Assembly: GCA_965249955.1 (NCBI GenBank)
Contig: OZ252261.1
Span: 3,224,001-3,288,000 of the forward strand
Direction of reading: 5' to 3'
DNA: 64,000 nucleotides
DNA from: SB11 sp965249955
GTDB lineage: Bacteria; Bacteroidota; Bacteroidia; UBA8524
Shown here: piece by piece, positions 63,044 through 64,000 of the stretch
Layout: each line of letters starts with the position of its first letter
Numbering within the stretch: the first letter of the stretch is position 1
Notes under the pieces: model-generated
The model's database searches: none
What the model saw: only the letters and a program-made list of their open reading frames with translations
Told to the model about the DNA's origin: nothing
Made by a program: the position numbers and the translations under genes

Positions 63044-64000
63044 GTGCGAAACGATTTTCTAAACCCCGAAGACGAGGAGTATTCTCCTGCCGAGAAAGAT
63101 ATAGAGAAAGTATTGCGCCCCAAAGCTTTTGATGATTTTGCGGGGCAAGATAAGATACTGGAGAACCTTATAATATTTGTAAAAGCAGCCCTTTTGCGGG
63201 GCGAGGCTTTAGACCATGTATTGCTGCACGGCCCTCCGGGGTTGGGTAAAACTACCCTTTCGTACATTATTGCTAACGAGCTTAATGCAGGAATAAAAGT
63301 AACATCAGGGCCTGTGTTGGAGAAACCCGGTGATTTAGCAGGTTTGCTTACCAATTTGGAAGAAGGGGATGTGCTTTTTATTGATGAAATACACCGCCTT
63401 AGTCCTGTTGTTGAAGAGTACCTATACTCGGCAATGGAGGATTATAAGATTGATATAATGCTGGAGAGTGGCCCCAATGCCCGCACGGTGCAAATAACTT
63501 TAAATCCGTTTACATTGGTGGGTGCAACCACACGGTCGGGCTTGTTGACTGCACCACTTAGGGCAAGGTTTGGTATTACTGCCCGATTGGAGTATTACGA
63601 CTCGAAATTGCTTACTTCTATTTTAATTCGTTCAGCCGAAATATTAAAAACAAGTATAGTAAAAGAAGCCGCGTTTGAAATTGCCCGCCGTAGCCGAGGT
63701 ACGCCCCGTATAGCCAACGCTTTGCTGCGCCGTACTCGCGATTTTGCCCAAATAAAAGGCGATGGAACTATAACGCTTGATATTGCACAAATGGCTTTGC
63801 TTGCGCTAAATGTTGATAGCAATGGTTTGGACGAGATGGACAACCGCATACTAAGCACCATTATTGAGAAATTTAAAGGTGGCCCCGTAGGGCTAACCAC
63901 TATTGCCACAGCAGTAGGAGAGGAGGCCGGCACGATAGAAGAAGTATACGAACCTTTTTTGATACAAGAAGGCTACCTGCAACGCACACCACGCGGGCGT
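63044..64000 (+). CDS. ruvB: Holliday-junction branch-migration helicase RuvB, 3' end cut by window
   Basis: The 319 codons in the window encode RuvB, the AAA+ motor of Holliday-junction branch migration. Walker A is HGPPGLGKTT, Walker B is LFIDEIHRL, sensor I lies in VGATTRSGLL and the arginine-finger region APLRARFGI is present. The winged-helix end continues past the window. The start is the GTG at 63044: a TGA at 63038-63040 blocks any earlier start, and the sequence after it (RNDFLNPEDEEYSPAEKDIEKVLRPKAFDDF) lines up with other RuvB N-termini. No ruvA is in the window. Confidence 0.96.
   Translation, partial: MRNDFLNPEDEEYSPAEKDIEKVLRPKAFDDFAGQDKILENLIIFVKAALLRGEALDHVLLHGPPGLGKTTLSYIIANELNAGIKVTSGPVLEKPGDLAGLLTNLEEGDVLFIDEIHRLSPVVEEYLYSAMEDYKIDIMLESGPNARTVQITLNPFTLVGATTRSGLLTAPLRARFGITARLEYYDSKLLTSILIRSAEILKTSIVKEAAFEIARRSRGTPRIANALLRRTRDFAQIKGDGTITLDIAQMALLALNVDSNGLDEMDNRILSTIIEKFKGGPVGLTTIATAVGEEAGTIEEVYEPFLIQEGYLQRTPRGR

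Noticed and set aside
1..64000. CRISPR array, tRNA, rRNA or intact insertion sequence
   Set aside because: No regularly spaced direct repeats, clover-leaf sequences or transposase genes were seen; a dedicated tRNA scan was not possible by eye.

Overview
The window is an ordinary, gene-dense stretch of chromosome from a member of the Bacteroidota (Bacteroidetes). The evidence is an AT-rich composition, near absence of Shine-Dalgarno sequences, repeated upstream matches to the Bacteroidetes minus-7 promoter element TAnnTTTG, secreted proteins with type IX secretion system (T9SS) C-terminal sorting domains of both the A and the B (gliding-motility) kind, a PorE-like TPR/propeller/OmpA lipoprotein, a LuxR/DUF4199 pair and DUF1573 proteins. 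The genus cannot be named from sequence alone. No rRNA, tRNA, phage, intact insertion sequence or CRISPR array was seen. The first gene (a sensor kinase) and the last (ruvB) are cut by the window edges.

Layout. 1-5.0 kb: sensor kinase, a propeller-repeat lipoprotein, then rsmG and a family-2 glycosyltransferase on the minus strand. 5-7.4 kb: an RlpA-like protein and a Crp/Fnr regulator followed by a short-chain dehydrogenase, with twin palindromes that look like their operators. 7.4-10.6 kb: a tightly packed minus-strand operon (T9SS cargo, small lipoprotein, dprA). 10.7-18.7 kb: ornithine aminotransferase, an outer-membrane protein, an aldehyde dehydrogenase and a 1423-residue T9SS type-B cargo. 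18.8-30 kb: ung, a TPR lipoprotein, ftsE, a recQ/glycosyltransferase operon, an ATP-grasp enzyme, and serine biosynthesis (serC-serA). 30-36 kb: small outer-membrane proteins, an MDR oxidoreductase, a second Crp/Fnr protein, a rhomboid protease and the LuxR/DUF4199 pair. 36-42.6 kb: a 1040-residue lipoprotein with two CxxCH haem motifs, a TPM-domain lipoprotein with a cobalamin adenosyltransferase, a TPR lipoprotein and rnhA. 42.7-50.7 kb: typA, folD, queE, a five-PAS hybrid signalling protein and the PorE-like protein. 50.8-64 kb: cystathionine beta-synthase, paired outer-membrane paralogues, a YqgE protein, a BtuF-like protein, a class-III CoA-transferase, map, an RqcH-like NFACT protein, an HtrA protease, a DUF1573 protein and ruvB.

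Most genes are housekeeping, envelope or regulatory genes. The less ordinary signals are non-coding. (1) Many genes carry the minus-7 box only 4-8 nt before the start codon, which predicts leaderless or nearly leaderless mRNAs and fixes several starts, including a GTG start for ruvB; recQ appears to start at a codon other than ATG, GTG or TTG. (2) A 16-bp palindrome occurs at matching positions before a Crp/Fnr gene and its neighbour. (3) A roughly 73-bp repeat built from two TGAGT palindromes occurs twice, in opposite orientation, both times between converging genes. (4) REP-like hairpin repeats lie in several intergenic gaps.
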